Virus record (IMG/VR): IMGVR_UViG_3300044736_000016
Location: 45,769 to 109,768 of that record
DNA: 64,000 nucleotides
Direction: 5' to 3' (one strand)
Source: a virus
This document shows, in pieces, positions 62,422-64,000 of this stretch. The notes beneath the pieces were generated by a model. The model was not told the origin of the DNA, searched no databases, and saw only the letters and a program-made list of their open reading frames with translations. Each line of letters starts with the position of its first letter. The stretch's first letter is position 1. Position numbers and translations under genes: made by a program.

Positions 62422-62652
62422 CTGGCGCATCTGTTCGGGGTAGCGTAGGCGCTGGATCCCCCGTCACGGGGCCGGCGAGCGGCGGTGGAAGGCGAGCAAG
62501 GCGACATCACCCCGCCGGCCCCACTCCTTGCGTTGGTCATTTCGTGACCATTGCCTTACACAGCACATGCGCACCACCACTATGCAACGCCACATGCCCC
62601 GTGCTACTGTGTGCATCCCGGTAGATAGTCGGGTTGACGGAGGGTTGGCTAG

Positions 62653-62910
62653 GTGACCAGCGGCGAAGCAGGGGAGAACGGCGCAGCGACCGGCTGGGTC
62701 ATCCTCGACCCTGAGCGCGTGCGTCTCGCGCTGGTCTGCAAGCAACTCACGCAGGCTCAGGTCGCGCAGGGCGCCGGGATCAGCCAGGACACCGTCCGCA
62801 AGATGGTCCACGGCCAGCGCGTCCAGCCTCACAAGGCCGCTGCGGTGATCCGCTACCTCGACGACCAGCCCGATTGCCCCGGGTTTGCTGAGTACGTGTC
62901 GTGCGCCTAG
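62653..62910 (+). CDS. HTH protein, Cro/excisionase-like, 85 aa
   Basis: GTG 62653 after GGAGGG. LDPERVRLALVCKQLTQAQVAQGAGISQDTVRKMVHGQRVQPHKAAAVIRYL is an XRE-type HTH. Its 3' end overlaps the integrase stop by four bases, which suggests a joint switch role. Confidence 0.7.
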   Translation: MTSGEAGENGAATGWVILDPERVRLALVCKQLTQAQVAQGAGISQDTVRKMVHGQRVQPHKAAAVIRYLDDQPDCPGFAEYVSCA

Positions 62911-63941
62911 TCCGTCCTGCGCTTCCACGCGGCGATGAGATCCTCGTCGGTCGCCTTGGCGTACCGCAGGCTCATGACCGGCGTGGTGTGGCCAAGGGCG
63001 CGCTGCAACTCGCTGACGGCAGCGCCCGCCTCGAGCGTCCGGGTGGCGAAGGTGTGGCGCAGCTGGTGCGGCGTGAACTTGACGCGCGGGCCGTGCAGGG
63101 CGGTCCTGCGGCTCAGGCGGGCGACCAACTGACCCACGCCGGAGCGGGTGAGCGGCTCGTACCCACCGCCTCGCTTGCGGGCGCTCAGGAAAAGTTCGCT
63201 CCGGTCGGTATCCTGCGGGCGGATGCGGCGGATGTAGTCGCGGAGCACCTTGCTCATGGCGTGCTTGGGAGTGTCGAGTGGGATCATCCGCTCCTTGTTC
63301 CCCTTTCCGAACACGCGCAGCAACCAGTCTCCGCGGCTGGTCTGGACGAGCGAGTCCAGCGTCATGAGCGGGATCTCGCAGCGCCGCACGCCGCAGCGCA
63401 CCATGAGTTCAACGATCACGCCATCACGGCCTCGGTCGCGGGAGTTGAAGGCAGCCGTGCCGTCAGCCGTGCGAGCGAACGCCGTAACGCTGAGCAACCT
63501 GCGCGTGGCTTCGGGGTCGATGGAGCGCGGCAGGAGTTGCGGTCCCTTCGGCGCCGGGGTGTCGAGCACGGCGCGGTTTTCGAGATAGCCGCGCTTGGCG
63601 CACCAGCGCAGGAACTGCTTCGTGACGCGGTAGTGGATGTTGATGGTCGATGCGCTGAGGCCGGCGGATCCCTGCGGACCACGCAGCGCGGCGAGTTCGG
63701 ACAGAAAGCGCTCGAACGCCGCCTCGGTCCACTCTGCAACGGCCCGGAGCCCGGCCTCCTCGGCGAACTCCTGCGCCCGACCACGCAGCACCCAGCGGTA
63801 GTTGCGCATCGTCCCCTCCTCGCGCATCAGGCGCATCTGCGCAGCGAGGAACTCGGTGACGGTCTCCTCCCATCCGCTCGGGCGGGGCTTCTCGACCGCG
63901 ACGGGCGCGGGGATGGGCGTGGGGCGCTGGACGGAACGCAT
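62907..63941 (-). CDS. int: Tyrosine integrase, 344 aa
   Basis: An N-terminal SAM-like core-binding domain (about 25-130) precedes the catalytic domain with CGVRRCE (Arg186), GKGNKER (Lys213), HQLRHTF (His292, Arg295), LGH (His318) and Tyr327 in LRYAKA. All catalytic residues are present. It would recombine attP with a host attB. No att core could be defined here; the 59 bases after it run to the window end without other features. Confidence 0.9.
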   Translation of the reverse strand: MRSVQRPTPIPAPVAVEKPRPSGWEETVTEFLAAQMRLMREEGTMRNYRWVLRGRAQEFAEEAGLRAVAEWTEAAFERFLSELAALRGPQGSAGLSASTINIHYRVTKQFLRWCAKRGYLENRAVLDTPAPKGPQLLPRSIDPEATRRLLSVTAFARTADGTAAFNSRDRGRDGVIVELMVRCGVRRCEIPLMTLDSLVQTSRGDWLLRVFGKGNKERMIPLDTPKHAMSKVLRDYIRRIRPQDTDRSELFLSARKRGGGYEPLTRSGVGQLVARLSRRTALHGPRVKFTPHQLRHTFATRTLEAGAAVSELQRALGHTTPVMSLRYAKATDEDLIAAWKRRTD

Positions 63942-64000
63942 GCGGGCCTCCTACGGGGCCACGATCAGGCTGTGAGCGCCGTTGAGAATACGGAGGCTGC

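Noticed and set aside
1-64000. Diversity-generating retroelement for the fibre genes
   Set aside because: No reverse transcriptase frame and no template-variable repeat pair with A-specific differences was seen.
1-64000. Contractile-tail or Mu-like transposable phage
   Set aside because: Portal, MuF and protease genes look Mu-like, but there is no sheath, transposase or baseplate set; a tyrosine integrase is present.

Overview
The window looks like most of the genome of a temperate, siphovirus-type phage (or prophage) of a high-GC actinobacterium. The main reasons are high GC throughout, very frequent GTG starts, ATGA/GTGA/TAATG stop-start overlaps, a 51-residue hydrophobic protein ending in WYRW of a type common in Streptomyces-like genomes, and a Cro/integrase end carrying an XRE-TPR regulator of actinobacterial style. 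Tail genes include a tape measure and a frameshifted assembly chaperone but no contractile sheath, so a long flexible tail is likely. No terminase, DNA polymerase, helicase or primase is visible; the left edge cuts into the portal gene, so the genome continues outside the window.

Layout. 1-4345: portal, small genes and a MuF-like minor head protein. 4353-9559: a rightward accessory cassette of three glycosyltransferases, a methyltransferase, a sugar-nucleotide epimerase, tiny membrane peptides and a SLOG protein. 9556-16884: a leftward block of about 22 mostly tiny, overlapping genes rich in CxxC zinc sites, ending in an anti-sigma-like zinc finger. 16956-20036: capsid protease with a probable nested scaffold, decoration protein and major capsid protein. 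20039-22297: small genes. 22314-33542: adsorption-type proteins, including two built from 67 copies of a 20-residue Ala/Ser/Gly/Val repeat, two SGNH hydrolases and a leftward DNA methyltransferase. 33570-37195: head-tail connector, tail completion, a fourth glycosyltransferase, tail tube. 37226-44974: tail chaperones with a canonical -1 slippery site, tape measure, kelch-containing distal tail protein, hub proteins. 44979-48686: a leftward sortase-like protein, an HNH nuclease and four membrane proteins, one with a PAS domain. 48869-51150: holin-like protein, leftward HNH nuclease, C39-like peptidase (likely endolysin) and small membrane proteins.

51211-59875 is a long leftward early operon (about 24 small genes plus an ERF annealing protein). 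60150-63941 is the switch region: two XRE proteins, an XRE-TPR regulator, a perfect inverted repeat that is a good operator candidate, and a tyrosine integrase.

Two signals stand out. First is the 67-copy 20-residue repeat in two giant fibre-like proteins, together with four glycosyltransferases that could decorate them. Second is a dispersed dyad-like DNA motif (consensus AGTCGCCAGnCTGGATACT, seven copies between 9.5 and 60.9 kb) that sits mostly at borders of accessory modules and gene convergences. All functional calls rest on sequence reading and family knowledge; none was checked by database search.
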